From assembly GCF_003573695.1 (NCBI RefSeq), contig NW_020621936.1:8122001-8186000 (forward strand): a stretch of 64,000 nucleotides of DNA, read 5' to 3'. The position numbers and the translations under genes are program-made. Below are positions 32,881 to 46,162 of this stretch, piece by piece. The notes under the pieces are model-generated. The model did not search any database. It was not told the DNA's origin and was given only the letters and a program-made list of their open reading frames with translations. Positions within the stretch are counted from its first letter, which is position 1. Each line of letters begins with the position of its first letter. The stretch comes from Papaver somniferum. Its lineage: Eukaryota > Streptophyta > Magnoliopsida > Ranunculales > Papaveraceae.

Positions 32881-33262
32881 TATTATGAATGTAATTTCTC
32901 AAGAATCCTAATAAATTATTAATAAATAACAAATTTGTGTAAGAATAAACAAATATACTAATAACGCGATACATAATAAAAAATTTAGACACTTTTAGTA
33001 GACATTTATATTAAAATATTTGGTGACATATGCATGTGATATAACCGATGTGTTTGTCCTGCAGACATGTGTGTCCAAGTATCAGACGCAGTCTGAGAGA
33101 ACACGTAGCCATTTTAGGCGCGTTTGTACTACCCAGACCTTTACTAAAGAATTTTTGCTTCTCCCAGATTTGCTACAATACATAGTTGAAGAATCCGGAG
33201 GATATAATCGTGGTTTTAAGGGGTATAAATGATGACATCCAACCAATCATTTTCCTTATTAT
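32881..33262. other. Non-coding flank between MITE and solo LTR B
   Basis: AT-rich; a 70-codon ORF (33020-33232) has no domain. Confidence 0.5.
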
Positions 33263-33267
33263 ATAAG
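33263..33267. repeat. Target-site duplication of solo LTR B (left), ATAAG
   Basis: Repeated exactly at 35810-35814. Confidence 0.9.
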
Positions 33268-35809
33268 TGTTTATGGGTGAAAACTGTTTCTGCGATTTTT
33301 GGTAAATTTGGGTGTGTGTATGAGAAACGAATCTAAACCCTAAACAAATGCACTGCACGAGAGTGCTTTCTGATTCGAGAGATCAATCTATACAATTCTG
33401 GCCTAAACCAAGAAATGGCCGTTCCAGAATTGCTTCGGTCACAAAGTGAAGGAGATGGGGTTGATCTTAGGGAGGGAAGCGAAGAAGGTGTTGAGATTGT
33501 GAAGGTGTTGGTTGTTTATGACTTGTATCAGAATATCGAGCTGGCTTGCAATAATGTAAGCAATCAGCTCTGGGTGTTTTCTGGATATCAACACTTGACT
33601 TTCTGTCTGTCTTGGAAATAGGGGGGAGAACCTATTTATACAAGTCATTGAGCACAACCTTCGTCTCTCGTAGGAAGTGGGGGAAGTGGAGTGATGGAAT
33701 AGTGGGATCGTGTTAGTGTCACACGATCAGTCTTTGCCCACTTCTCCCATCATCGCTAACCTTCCATGCCTCCTGACACATTCTTTTAATGGCGCGTTGC
33801 ACGCTGCACGCTGTAAACCGCCAGACCAATACCCCAGTAAGTATCCCCCAGTTGTGACATGTTTGATGTCTCGAATGAGTGGATCTTGGGACCCACTGTA
33901 GGAAGTAGCATGTGATGCTAAAATAACTAAGGATTTTATATTTATGAAATATCGTGTATGCTCGATGCATGTAATGCATCGCAGAAAATCAGCATGTATG
34001 AAGCATCTATGTTTTAAAGCCTGACTGAATAAGTCGCGGACCAAGCGTCTTAAAATGGCACCACGTCCAACCATCTTCGAGTGATCGTTTAGAGGCTGCA
34101 TGGGCAAGCTATCTCCTGGCCGATCACTCATGTGGAAGAGTGGCGGATGGCGATCATCAGGATGCCTTACTGGTTGTCTAGCTTTCAACCTAGGCAGTCC
34201 GACCAAGCTAGCAAAGTTGGACGGACGAGATGGTTTAAGACTCTCATCTGTGACCGTTGATGGATTTTTAGGGTTTTAGGAGGTGCGCGAGCATCACTCC
34301 TATACTTGAACGAATCCGAGCTTGGGCGCAAGTTTTGGTGGGGTCGACCAGGCATGCGTGTAGACGGCCTGCCGGTGTATATTCCCATACCTCTTTATTT
34401 CATGGGGGTGCGATCTAGGCCACTCAACTTGACCGACAAAGGTGAGTGGTCGAGATCGATTTGCGACAGAAATCCATTGCCGCAAAGGATTTGGAAGCCT
34501 CTCAACATGCCACTTTTGGGCGCACGTTTCTAAGTCGTCGGGTCCTAGTCTGTCTAGGCCGACCAGCTCCACGGAAAGGTGGGCCCACAGTGATCATGTT
34601 GACATGCTTGGGACCTTTTAAGTCTATATCTACACCCTTCATCCAAGCTTGCAAAGATGGATGGTCGTGATCGAACTGCGGCAGTTATGCGACGCCGCAA
34701 ACCCTAATTTAGGGTTTTAAAACAGTCACTACACACGACTTCCACCAAACGGTTTGGAAAGTTATGCTCCTCTTTTGGAGGGACCGATTGTGTGGGGCCC
34801 ACGTTGGGACGACGGCGAACGTGTGTGCACTTCTCTAATGATCTTAGGCGCAATCTAAGCCATCCAAACATGCTGGCGAAGTTGGATGGTTGTGATCAAT
34901 TTAAGACATTAGTGGAATTTTCGTGACCCTTGCAAAGCATCACACCAGCCATGTTTCGGGCATGCGATCGTGGCTATATGACCACGTCGTGAGCAAACCG
35001 ATCAGACAAGGATAGAATGGGCCCGCTAATGTGCGTGCTAGCGCCTCCTCCATCTTTCATGGTGCGATCTAAGCCGTCCAATAAGGCTAGTGAAGTTGGA
35101 CGATCACGATCACTTTGAGACTGTCTTAAGCAGTCTTGCTCGTTCGAGCTTCTTCCAAAGCAGCGCGGCCACCCTATTTTGGGGCTGGCGTTTTGGCATG
35201 CTGGGAAGTAAAGTGTAATATCCGACCGGCTAGGGCATAAATAGGCCCGCCAGTGTTAATCATGGTGATAGCCTGCTCCCGCTAGGTTTCTTCTAGGCTG
35301 GTTAAATCATGCGGTCAACCTGCGTGGCCGTGATTGTTTCTGAGACTGATATGGACAGTCCAGATTTCCCTTGGGAAATTAAATATGCTCAATCGGGCTA
35401 ATATAACACACCGAGAGATGTAGCTTGTACGGGTATTTCGTGCATTCCTCACCATTGACACTTGGAGATTCGTGTTACTATGTTAAGAGCAACGCTCAGT
35501 CTTCATGCCGCACCAATAATGAGAGTTCTGCGGGAACAACACAGGAAATACTACGCAAATCATGCATTATAAATAATGCTAAAAATTCACGGGGTATTTG
35601 GGATTGTTGCTACATGCTCCATCCTGGATGAATTTTGTGTATTTAATTTACAGAATATTTGGGATTATTGCTACATGCTCCATTCTAGGTGAATTAATAA
35701 AGCGAAGAGGTACTCATCACTTATCAAATAGCTTTATCCTCTGCAGGATGTCAGCGTATTAAATTTGGATTTTACAATTTTAGCCTTGAACAAAAATCCA
35801 CCATCAATA
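33268..35809 (-). mobile_element. Solo LTR B, Tat-type gypsy family of A and C
   Basis: A 2542-bp sequence with the same termini as the LTRs of A (TGTTTATGGG on the left, CCATCAATA on the right in plus orientation) and similarity to them throughout. It is flanked by an exact 5-bp duplication ATAAG, with no interior or partner LTR. This is the product of recombination between the two LTRs of a former full element. All ORFs inside match the LTR shadows of A. Confidence 0.95.
33632..33640 (-). promoter_or_regulatory. TATA box in solo LTR B
   Basis: The minus strand reads TATAAATAG, at the same LTR position as in A; it could still fire outward transcription toward lower coordinates. Confidence 0.5.
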
Positions 35810-35814
35810 ATAAG

Positions 35815-36262
35815 TTTTTCTGAAAACCTAAACATAAGTTCGGGACTTTATAGACAACTCATAGGTAATTCGTTCTACTCCCTCTTTCGAAGTTCTATAG
35901 ACGGAATTGACAAATATCTTAGATTAATAGCGGGTTTTGTTACAGAATTCACAATTCTGAGGAATTTTAGTTTCATGGAATTGTAAATCCCGGGATTCAT
36001 ATAAATCCCTTGTGTGCTTGGTAACTCTGTTAAAATAGCTAAGATTCAGAGAACTTCCTTGTCTTAAAGGCTATATATTGTTTGGCATTACCCTTAGAAT
36101 CTCAAAATTGTATATATATGGAATATTATGATTAAAAAGAGTGGAACCATATAAATCCCCTGATAAGTTTCCCAACAAATCTTAAGGGGAGGGGTCAGAT
36201 TCCATATGGAGGATTTGATGGAAAATTAATTCCCATGGGAAAAACAACTCCATTTAGGCTAC
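35815..36262. other. Non-coding flank
   Basis: Nothing recognised. TACTCCCTCTTTCGAAGTTC at 35877 recalls a Stowaway end, but no partner is seen. Confidence 0.5.
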
Positions 36263-36267
36263 CAAAT

Positions 36268-38748
36268 TGTTAGAGCATTTCTCGGTCGAACTCGCATGCG
36301 TTGCTATCTCAAGCATGTTTGTCAATGTTAGTGATCAAAACTATAAGTCTTGATTTCTAGCCTACAAATCTAAAGGTATCGGATTAGGATAGAAAGTGTA
36401 GTTGAGCTCAAGAACTCCATGGAAATCATCATACAATACGAAGGACTACTCAAGGAACTGGTGGATCTTCATCAACTAAAAGGTATGTAGAGACTTGAAC
36501 TTATCTGTTACTTAAAAGTCTATCTATTCTATCTCCTACTCTTGAGACAAAAGTCGTTTTGATATATAGACTTTCATTATGCACATTTGCTATTTCAAGC
36601 CGAGTCTGTCTCGCCTATCTATTTATCGAAATATGTGTTGGTAAGCTTTCGCTTTAGCCGAATTCATCTTTACCTAGTGACGAAAAATAGTATGTTTCAA
36701 TCACTTTGAAAATTGCTCTGACGAAAAATAGTCTTTGATCACTTTGAAAATTGCTCTGGTAACAAAGCATTCAATATTCACCTTTAGATGAAAACCTGAT
36801 TAGATTCAAGCTAATATTTCTCAACCGTTAGATTGAAAACTTAGCTTGTCACACACAAATGAAATGTCCAATTTTGGGTTTATGAACCGTACCCAAACAT
36901 TAACATTTGATGGTTCAACAAATCAACCAAATGGTTAGCCATATGATTACTCTCATATCAACCTTATTCTTCTTCACCATAATTAGTTCAAATGACTCAA
37001 ATGAACTAGTTAGAGAGTTTTTCAATTGCAAGGAAATATTATGTAACTATACAAGACACAATTGAAGCAAAATCGGTTTGATTCACTCGAATCGGTTCAT
37101 GAACTTTATAGCCGCGGTTTGCAAAAGCATTCCTTAGTTTATTTAAACATTAGTTCAATAACAACCGACTTTAGATATAACCTGCTCAAGTTTGTGGACC
37201 GGGTTCGCGGACTTAAACTCATGGAAGGAGTACACAAACTCCAGCAGAAAATCTCGGGTCGAGAAGTTCCGCAAGTTCGCGGACTGAGTTCGCGGACTTG
37301 GCTCACGCCACTTCCATTTCTCTTGATCAACAAAGTTCACAAACTTTGGTTTAAGGAATAAGGACTTATACATATATGTGTTTCCACAACAATGCTTATA
37401 TCCTACCAATGGTTATGTAATCTAAACCCTGATTGCTTATATCCTACCAATGGTTATGTAATCAAATCATATATGTGTTTCCACAACAATGCTTATATCC
37501 TACCAATGTTATGCTTATATCCTACCAATGGTTATGTAATCTAACAGTGAGTATTGAATGCTTTGTTACCAAGCTAACATTGATTGCAAACCCTGATTTG
37601 AAAGTGTATATAAGGGACAACTCTAGCAACTGGGAAACCTAATCCCCACACATTCTGTGTGATACTAGTGGTGCTAAGCTAGAGTCGATTATCCTTTAAC
37701 CTTTGGTTTCTTCTTCTAAACCAGGTTAACGACTTAAAGACTTCATTGGGATCGTGAAGCCAGACCGATACTACCTTTATCTTAGTTGTGTGATCTGATC
37801 TTGCATCTTCTATCGTACGAGTACAATTGAAATAATTGGCTTGAGATTTTATATCTCCGATAGGCAAGATAAAAAGTAATCACAAACAAACTTCGTCTCA
37901 TCGTTTGTGATTCTGCAATATCTTTTTTCGCTGCGTCGATTAAGATTATTATGAGGTGATTGATAATACTAAGTTGTTCTTCGGGAATATAAGTCTAGTA
38001 TTATTGATTGGTTCTTGTTCACCTTGATTTATCAAAAGACGGAACAAAACTCGTAGGTATATTCGTGGGAGACGGATTTATCTATTATCGTAGACTTTTC
38101 TGTGTGATACAGATTTGTTTATTAAAGTCTTCGACTTTGGGTCGTAGCAACTCTTAGTTGTGGGTGAGATCAGCTAAGGGAATCAAGTACGCATTATCCT
38201 GCTGGGATCAGAGGCGTAGGAGCATAACTGTACCTTGGATCAGTATGAGATTGATTGGGGTTCAACTACAGTCCAAACCGAAGTTAGTTTGGAGTAGGCT
38301 AGTGTCTGTAGCGGCTTAATACAGTGTGTGTTCAATCTTGACTAGGTGCCGGGGGTTTTCTGCATTTGCAGTTTCCTCGTTAACAAAATTCTGGTGTCTG
38401 TGTTATTTCTATTCCGCACTATATTTGTTTATATAATTGAAATATCACAGGTTGTGCGTTGTTCAATCAATTAGAAGATCTGACCTTTTGGTTGTTGATT
38501 TAAATTGATTGACACTTGGATATTGGTCTTTGGTACCATCCAAGTTATCTCTCTTTGATAAAGACTCGCAGATTTCTATTTGCTTAAGTAAAGATCAAAT
38601 TGAGAGATTGAGATATAAACTCTTTGATATACTTTTATCTGGATTGAGTCTGACTGTCTAGCTGATTCCCTAGAAAGTATATTGGAGTTTGTCCATACAG
38701 ATTGCTAATTGAATTGTTGGGTGTGGTTGTTGTACCCCCAATTTTTCA
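36268..38748 (+). mobile_element. Solo LTR of family E, plus strand
   Basis: A 2481-bp sequence starting TGTTAGAGCATTTCTCGG and ending CCCCCAATTTTTCA. The same family lies inverted at 44023-47124, where an exact TSD fixes the ends. Flanks here are CAAAT and AAAAT (4/5). No coding domain lies inside. The TG...CA ends, length and 5-bp duplication identify a solo LTR of a large LTR retrotransposon whose coding part is not in this window. Confidence 0.85.
37388..37543 (+). repeat. Local tandem repeat in E LTR
   Basis: GCTTATATCCTACCAATG followed by (G)TTATGTAATC occurs about four times (37394, 37435, 37490, 37512) with irregular spacing. The inverted E copy does not have this expansion, so it arose in this copy. 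Confidence 0.8.
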
Positions 38749-38934
38749 AAAATGTCCAAAGGAAACGTAATTCCACCAAATCCCCTGGATTCATAAATTC
38801 CACCTTTATCCAAACCCGCCATAAGAAAAATTCTGATTTCATAAAATGCATATTTGTGAACCCGACGGTATTAGCTTCCAAATGAGATTATTTATAGTCG
38901 ATATTACCCATACAAAGTAAAAAACAAATATTCT
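38749..38934. other. Non-coding flank between E LTR and LINE relic
   Basis: No feature recognised apart from CCAAATCCCCTGGATTCATA, similar to TAAATCCCGGGATTCAT at 35986, on the other side of the E insertion. Confidence 0.4.
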
Positions 38935-39351
38935 ATGGCTTCTGTTGCATGAAAACTTGATAACGACGGACAAGCTTTTTAGAAGGAAAATGAATGTGGT
39001 GAATAAGGTGTGCCAGCTTTGTGCATCAGATAAAACAAGTGTCTATTTATTTTATGATGTTGGTGAACAAAGATAATTTGGGATTATTTTGTTGAAGGAT
39101 GCAACTTCTATTGGAATTACGATAGTAATATTGCGACAATGATAAAAGCATGGAGTCACGATTAAGATGATGAAAGGCTTAACGCTATATTGGACAACTT
39201 ACCAGTTGCAGTATGGTGATGCATATGGAACGAAAGGAACTCTAAAATTTTCAATCACAAAAAGAGAAAATTGGAGAGCATAATTAGAGATATTAAGATT
39301 CAAACTTATTTTTTGGTGGATGAAACACTAAAATGTTGGGTTTAACGGTGA
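38935..39351 (+). pseudogene. LINE C-terminal relic, interrupted by element D
   Basis: A degenerate frame reads IIWDYFVEGCNFYWN and then LPVAVW, CIWNERNSKIFNHKKRKLES, the C-terminal W-x-ERN-x-x-IF segment of plant L1 ORF2. A typical L1 3' end (GGTTGTATTTATTGAG, then CCTCATTAAGTACC, TTTCAATGAAAC and an A-run) appears at 49410-49494, just beyond element D. D therefore probably inserted into this LINE end, and the two parts were once joined. Confidence 0.65.
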
Positions 39352-39702
39352 TGTAGAACATCTCTGTTAGTCTTTCCTATTCTTCTTCTTTTTTTATTTC
39401 AGACTGTTTATGACTTGTACAACAAGTCTAGTTATTTCCTTTTCCTAGTATTTATCTTTTAGAGTTTGTTTAGTTTAAGAATCTTAAATCTTTTCGTAGT
39501 ATTCGTTTTATCTATTTATATGCTAGTTTGTAGTTTGGTTGAAGCCACACTTTTATTATCAAACAAGAGTTATTAAACATCTACTTTTCTCTACAACTTT
39601 CTCTTTCGGTTCTACTATTATTCTTCTGATTCGTATCTCTTTCTTCTGTTCGTATATATCACATACAATCTATGTATTGCATTCTTCCATACAAGCTCTT
39701 CA
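39352..39702 (+). repeat. 5' LTR of element D
   Basis: 351 bp, TGTAGAACATCTCTG to CATACAAGCTCTTCA; matches 48897-49243 with many substitutions. Confidence 0.9.
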
Positions 39703-39705
39703 TTA

Positions 39706-39720
39706 GTTGGCATCTGAGCC
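39706..39720 (+). other. Primer-binding site of element D
   Basis: TTGGCATCTGAGCC lies just inside the 5' LTR. It differs at a few bases from TGGTATCAGAGC, the initiator-Met tRNA site usual for chromoviruses. Confidence 0.7.
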
Positions 39721-39808
39721 CAATTCTAGATTTTCATCTAGGATAGATCCTTAGTAATTCTCTTTCGCTACCCTAAATTTTCTTCTTCAGAAGTTATATT
39801 AGTTTTCA

Positions 39809-40780
39809 ATGGCAGACTTTGTTACTAAAGAAGAATTCACAAAGTCGCAAGAATTATCTAATAAGAGAATCGATCAACTTGATATTTTTTTTTTTGATGA
39901 TCTCACCGTACTCATAAAGAAACAACTAAAACTTGAAGATGAAGAAAACTCTGATGGTGAAGGTAAATCTTCGCCTTCCAAAAATTCTAAAGGGAAGAAT
40001 AAACATTATTTCTTTCATGATACTCATATCCCTGAGGAGATAGTGCAACATATTAGAAAGAAGAAACAATATGAAAGTTTTCTCAACACACCTAATAAGA
40101 AAATTTCAAATCATAAGTTTGATAGCGACGATGATGATACTCTTGAAGATCAACTAGAGAAGAGATGAACTGAGGATGGACGTCTCAAATCTGGACAAAA
40201 TCCTTATGGAACCCTTTCGGAGTATAAATTAAAGGTTGATATTCCAAACTTCAATGGAAGTTTCAAAACTGAGGACTAGTTAGATTGGTTATATGAAATT
40301 GAAGCTTTCTTTGAATATATGGAGGTACTTGATCATTCCAAGGTGAAATTTATAGCTTACAAACTCAAGGGAGGTGTGGTTGCTTGGTCGGAAAAGCTTT
40401 GAGAAGATCGTTATAAGTATGATACACCACATGTGCATACTTGGGAAAGAATGAGAAAGCTCTTAAGAGATAAGTTTCTGTCAAGAGATTACAAACAAAT
40501 AAAGTGCAAGATTAGTAGAAGATTATGTATCAGAAATTTTATAATTTGGTTGCACGCAATCAACTCCATGAATCTGAGGAAAAACTCGTGGCTAGATTTA
40601 TTGAAGTAAATAGAGTGATTTAACATGACAGAGTAACGGTTTCCAAGGTAATTACAAAACTTCACTACCGTATAATAATTTATACAATGATGCTCATTAT
40701 TACTATGAAGATACAAGTTACTCTTATTTTCGTCCACAACAATGATAGACACAATTTTGTGTCTGATTTCATTTCAATTG
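39809..40780 (+). pseudogene. gag: gag of element D, first part
   Basis: The ATG at 39809 opens 119 codons (MADFVTKEEFTKSQELSNK; acidic and Lys-rich, ending at a TGA at 40166). In the same region frames continue with KVDIPNFNGSFKTED, LDWLYEIEAFFEYMEV, VKFIAYKLKGGVVAWSEKL and TWERMRKLLRDKFL, the capsid domain of Ty3/gypsy gag. Stops replace codons at several places (for example just after KTED and SEKL). The frame is lost by about 40600, before the F-family insertion. Confidence 0.85.
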
Positions 40781-40793
40781 TCTATTTTGTTAG

Positions 40794-42050
40794 TGTTGAT
40801 ACATGAAAAATAATACCCCTTAACGGGTTTGGGGTGCCCCCAAAAGGGGTCGCAAGCCTAACATGAGACATGGGGACTAAGCCCAAGCCCAAATGATAAA
40901 ATACCCATGAGAAGGAAAGGATAAGGAAGGGATTAGTGAATAAGAAGGAGGTTATATTAAGGAAAGAATGACATTAGAAGTAATTAAGGAGGTTTAGGAC
41001 ATGTGGCATGATGTCATAAAAGGAAGGGGCTTTTGGAAAGTGTATATAAGGAAGGACAAGGTACAATGGAAAGACAACTCTCTCTCTTACTATTCCTAGA
41101 AAATTGAGGTCACTTTGTCTAGTTAGGACGGGTATAACCAAAACTAAAATCACCCTCCAACAGTTAGTACCTATGTTTGTGCTTATTTTGATATTTTGTG
41201 TATTTATAGGTGTTTTTTTAGAAAGAAACTCTTGCAGAAACTTTGGATCGAAAAGTGATATTTTGCACTCCCGGGAAAAATTACTAAGGGCGTCCCTAGA
41301 ATTGATAGAGACATCCCTGAAATGTGTTAAAGGTACCCAGTAAGATCGATAAAGGCACCTCGCAGATGGATAAGGTCACACCTCCTTCTTCCTCGTTTAA
41401 ACATTATTTTTGGTGGGAAAAGAATTTCAGTTTTGCGTATCTCTCCGTTTTGGTCGGGGGGAGTTTGGGGAAGTTTAGAGAGTTGCAGAGAGACAAAATC
41501 AAAAGTTGCGGAATTCTGCTTTTAATGGTGTAAATTGAAGAACACGAAGAACAAGACCTGCAGAAGACAGTCGGAGAAACTGTCGTTTATTACAGTGAAT
41601 GCGACAGTCATTTGTAACAGTTATATTCAAATCTGCAACGCTTAATTTGAATCTGCAACATGTACTATGTAAAAGAGAACCTGTAACTCCTTTAAAGCGT
41701 TGCAAATTACCGGTTTAATTGATTTTTTCTCTTTTCCTCAATAAAAACATCTTGTGAGCTATAAATTGTCTTTTTAAGCGTGTTTTGACCATGAGGAGCT
41801 AAAACCAATATCTGGAGCGATGGATAAAGCTATTTTTCCAATGAAAAAGTAGTACTTCATAATTATTTAATTTGTGCAATCTTCTTTATGATTACTTTCC
41901 TAGATTAAAAAATTGATTTTATGATTTTTGTTAAGCAATTGTGTTTTTAATTGATGGAGCATGCTTAGCCTAGAGTTTTGATGTCTCATGCTTTCGGTTA
42001 ACAATTGTTATTTCTAAAAATTAGTGAATTGAGTTTTTCTATAATTTTGA
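40794..42050 (+). mobile_element. F-family LTR-type insertion in gag of D
   Basis: Sequence unrelated to gypsy gag interrupts element D between capsid and zinc knuckle. It starts TGTTGATACATG and shares about 300 bp (41136-41430) with the repeat at 780-1175. It includes a TATATAAGGAAGGACAAGG promoter-like site at 41042, a GGGGTGCC/GGCACC phrase set and a late 'CATGAGGAGCTAAAACC' phrase common near LTR ends. The right boundary is approximate, and no clean TSD was found (GTTAG on the left). No coding domain. Probably a solo LTR. Confidence 0.6.
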
Positions 42051-43182
42051 CATCAACTTGAGTTGAGTTTTTCTTTATTTTTTGTTATAAAAATTAAGTA
42101 TAAAATAGAAAATATTCACAACTCTTATGAAACCCTTTACTTAACACTATAAAACTCTGATCAAACAACAAACACCTAACTTTTCATACACTCAATCACC
42201 TACTTCTCTAATTACGTACATCACCTATTCTACCAATCCCAAAGAGTCTTCAACTAGTCATCAACCACAATTGTTTGCTAATCGTCCAAACAATCCATCC
42301 AATGCTTGTCTTCCTATTAGGAATTAACCACAGTTTTGACCACAAATAAAACAGCCTAAACCATACTGCAAATTCTGTGGAGATAAGTGTGATAAATACC
42401 AGCAGAAAAGACATACAGATTGTCGAAAATTTCATGGCTTAGTTACAGACAATCAAAATATTGTTTATCAAGAGAATGTTCACAAATTCAGTGGTCTTGT
42501 TAATGAGTTTGAAAGGTCAGAAGAAGATGAAATATTTTCTGACGATAATAATGCAGTACATGAAGCTTATGCTGAGCATTACTTGGGAATTAATAATTCG
42601 TCCACTTTTGTTGAGCCAACCGTCCTATTAACAAAGAAACAATATTTTCAAATGAAAGTGAATTGTAGGAAGACAGTTGTATGACATGATTATCTACAAT
42701 AGGAGTATGGACAACTATATCTCTAGTCATGTTTTTCAAAAGTTGGGTTTGGCAGTTTCTATTCATCATAATCTATAGTATGTTGGTTGGGTTAATAGCT
42801 CTTCATCTCAAGATATTACACATCGGCGTCTTGTACATTTTTATTTTCCAGGATATGAAGAATCAGTTCTTTATGATGTGATTAATATGACTGCTACACA
42901 TCTTCTTCTAGGAAGACCGTGGCAGTATGACATATGTGTTGTCCACAACTGTTATGAAAATACATACACCTTTTACAAGGATGAAAAACAAAAGTGTCGA
43001 TTCCTTCTAAATCATCTTATGTTTACAAGGAGCATGATGATGGGAAAACTAGTGCTTTAGTAGATATCGTTGTAAAAAAGCTATAGATACATGCTATATT
43101 GCTCATGAAGACTCTAAACGAATGATAGAGATTCCAGAGAAGATGCAATCTTTGCTCAAACAATTTCATACCTTATTTCCAG
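42051..43182 (+). pseudogene. gag zinc knuckle and protease of element D
   Basis: In broken frames KPYCKFCGDKCDKYQQKRHTDC (42352-42423) is the remnant of a zinc-binding knuckle. Further on, ATHLLLGRPWQYD (42893-42931) is the end of the gypsy aspartic protease (the LGRPW motif). The catalytic D-S/T-G is in a damaged stretch near 42690-42730 and is not visible. Stops are numerous. Confidence 0.75.
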
Positions 43183-44022
43183 ATGAGTTGCCTAGGTCAT
43201 TTACCTCCTTTACGAGACTTACAACATCAAATTGATTTAATTCCAGGTGAATCCCTTACAAATCATGCTCATTATCGATTAAGTCCTACAGAACATGAAT
43301 TTTTGCAAGGCCAAGTGGATGATTTGTTAGACAAGGGTTTAATCAGACTCAGTAAAAGTCCTTGTGCTAGTCCAGCATTTCTAGTTGATAAGAAAGATGG
43401 AGGATGGAGGATGTGCATTTTCTGTCGTGCTCTAAACATGATCACAATTCCTTACATATTTCTAGTTACAAGATTGGATGATATGATTGACATGCTTGCT
43501 GGTTCAAAAGTGTTTTATAAACTAGAGCTACGCAGTGGTTATCATCAGATTCCCATTAGAGAGGGTGATGAATGGAAAACATCTTTTAAAATACGTGGAG
43601 GTTTATATGAATGGATTGCGATGCTATTTGGGTTATCTAATGCACCTAGTACTTTCATGCGGTTAATGAATCAGGTACTGTATCCTTTCCTTGGTAAATT
43701 CATCATTACTTGTTTCGATGATATTTTGATTTATCGTCGCAGTGAAGAAGAACATGTTTTTCATCTCTCTCAAGTATTTCAAATTCTTGTTGATAATGCA
43801 CTTTATGTGATTATTAAAATGTGTACTTTTAACTCCAACACAATCACTTTTTTAGGCTATGTAATTTCTGATCAAGGAATTAAAATTGACAACTCTAAAA
43901 TTAAAGCCATATCAGAATGTCGTACTCCAACATGTATTAAAGATGTTATGAGTTTTCATGGTCTGGTATATATTTATAGACGTTTTATTCAACATTTTTG
44001 TTTTATAGATGTTGGAGTAACT
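43183..44022 (+). pseudogene. pol: Reverse transcriptase of element D
   Basis: A 280-codon frame with the gypsy RT series: [73 protein letters not shown] (first catalytic Asp replaced by Glu), [30 protein letters not shown] (the xDD catalytic pair) and [11 protein letters not shown]. It runs into the E-family insertion after YRRFIQHF at about 44010. RNase H resumes at 47125, on the other side. Confidence 0.92.
44018..44022. repeat. Target-site duplication of inverted E LTR (left), TAACT
   Basis: Repeated exactly at 47125-47129. Confidence 0.9.
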
Positions 44023-46154
44023 TGAAAAAAGCGGGGGTCTAACAACCACACCCAATATTTCTCTTAACAATCTGTATGGACTAACTCCAACATACTTTCA
44101 AGAGAATCAACTACACAATCAGACTCAATATTATGAAAAGTATATTCAAGAGTTATATCTTTATTTATCAATTCAATCTGCAATCAAACAAATAGGAATT
44201 TACGAGCCCGATTGAATATAAGAAATAAATTGGACGGTATCAAAAAACCAATATCCAAGTGTCAATCAATATAATCAACAATCAAAGGTTGGATTCACAA
44301 TTGATTGAACTTACGCACAATCTGTGATATTTCAATTATATAAACAAATATATGGCGGAAAAGAAATAACACCGACACCAGAAATTTTGTTAACGAGGAA
44401 ACCGCAAATACAGAAAAACCCCGGGACCTAGTCCAGATTTGAACACCACACTGTATTAAGCCGCTACAGACACTAGCCTACTCCGAGTTAATTTCGGACT
44501 GGAATGTAATTGAGCCCTAACTAATCTCACACTGATCAAGGTACAGTTGCGTTCCTTACGCCTCTAGAACCATGTCGGATCTGCGCACTTAATTCCCTTA
44601 GATGATCTCACCCAAAACTAAGAGTTGCTATGACCCAAAGTCGAAGACTTGATAAACCAATCTGTCTCCCACGGAAATACCTATGAGTTTTTTTCCGTCT
44701 TTTGATAAATCAAGGTGAACAGGAACCAATTAATACATCGGTCTTATATTCCCGAAGAACAACCTAGCAATATCAATCACCTCACAATAATCTTAATCGT
44801 ATGGTAGCGAAACAAGATATTATGGAATCACAAACGATGAGAGGAAGATGTTTGTGACTACTTTTTATCTTGCCTATCGGAGATTAAATCTCGAGAAAAT
44901 CTTAGAGAAGATAGTACTCAATCACGATAGAAAACAACAAGATCAGAACACGCAACTACAGAGAAAATAGTTAGGTCTGGCTTCACAATCCCAATGAAGT
45001 CTTCAATTCGTTACAACAGGGTATTGGAAAAACCTAAGGTTAAAGGAGAATCGACTCTAGTCGCAACTAGTATCACACATGAGGTGTGTGGATTAGGTTT
45101 CCTAGTTGCTAGAGTTCTCCTTTATATACCTTGGTAAAGAAAGCATTCAATATTCACCGTTAGATGAAAACCTGATTAGACTCGAGCTAACATCTTTCAA
45201 CCGTTAGATCGAACTTAGCTTGTTACACACAAATGAAAAGTGACTTCATTTATATATGAGTAACCGTACCTAAACGTGTGCACTTTGTTGTCTCAAGAAT
45301 AGTTAACCGAAGTTAGCCATATGAACACTTTCATATCAACCATATTCATCTTAACCATAACTAGTTCAAATGACTCAAATGAAACTAGTTCTAGAGTTGT
45401 TCAATTGTTTATATTCTCATAGAAGTATACAAGATACAATTGAAGCAAAATTGATTTTGATTCACTCGAATCAATTCGTGAGCATTATAGCCATGGTTTG
45501 CAAAAGATTGCATTCCTTATTATATAAATGTATTAGTTCATGAACAAACCGATTTTAAAACATAACCTACTCAAGTATGCAAACAAGTACGCATACCTAA
45601 GTGGACGGACTAAGTTTGGGTTCGCCAATGTGCGAATGGGTACGCATACCTCCAAACTCAGTTGAATTTCCGGAACTTGAAACTCGCGTTAGTACACATA
45701 CTGGTATGCATACTAAGTTCCCGAACTTTCATTAACCAACCAGTGGGCATACGGGTATGCATACTATGGTTCCTGGACTTAGAATAACTTGCAACAGTTA
45801 GCATACAAGTACGCATATTGTTCTATATCTAATCATGGATAATTGTTCTAAACTCCCATTTCAATCATTGAAACATTCTTAGAAGACGACAACAGCTGTC
45901 TCACACAAACTATTAGCTTCAAAGCAATTTTTAAGTGATTGAATGTTCAATACGAAACATTCCGAGTCTACATCAAATGACTGTCTTACATAAATCATGG
46001 AAGATGTCATAAGGCGATTTTCACATGATCATCTTTTGACTTTCGTCAAGAATATAAGATGAACTTGATTAAAGCGAAAGCTTACCAACACATATTTCGA
46101 GAAATATGTAAACGAGTTAAACTCAGCTCAAAATATCAAATGTGTATAATCGAA

Positions 46155-46162
46155 GTCTATAT
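46155..46162. repeat. 8-bp target-site duplication (left), GTCTATAT
   Basis: Repeated exactly at 46818-46825. The intact E LTR at 36540-36580 has a single TATATAGAC-type site at the equivalent place, which confirms the insertion. Confidence 0.9.

Noticed and set aside
35877..35960. CTCCCTCTTTCGAAG as a Stowaway or Tc1/mariner end
   Set aside because: No inverted partner or TA-flanked second end within about 500 bp; the E solo LTR starts at 36268 without completing it.
41100..41533. Small plus-strand genes of 79 and 69 codons at 41104-41533
   Set aside because: They fall in the F-family LTR insertion, match non-coding counterparts at 780-1175 on the other strand, and are not conserved as protein between the copies.
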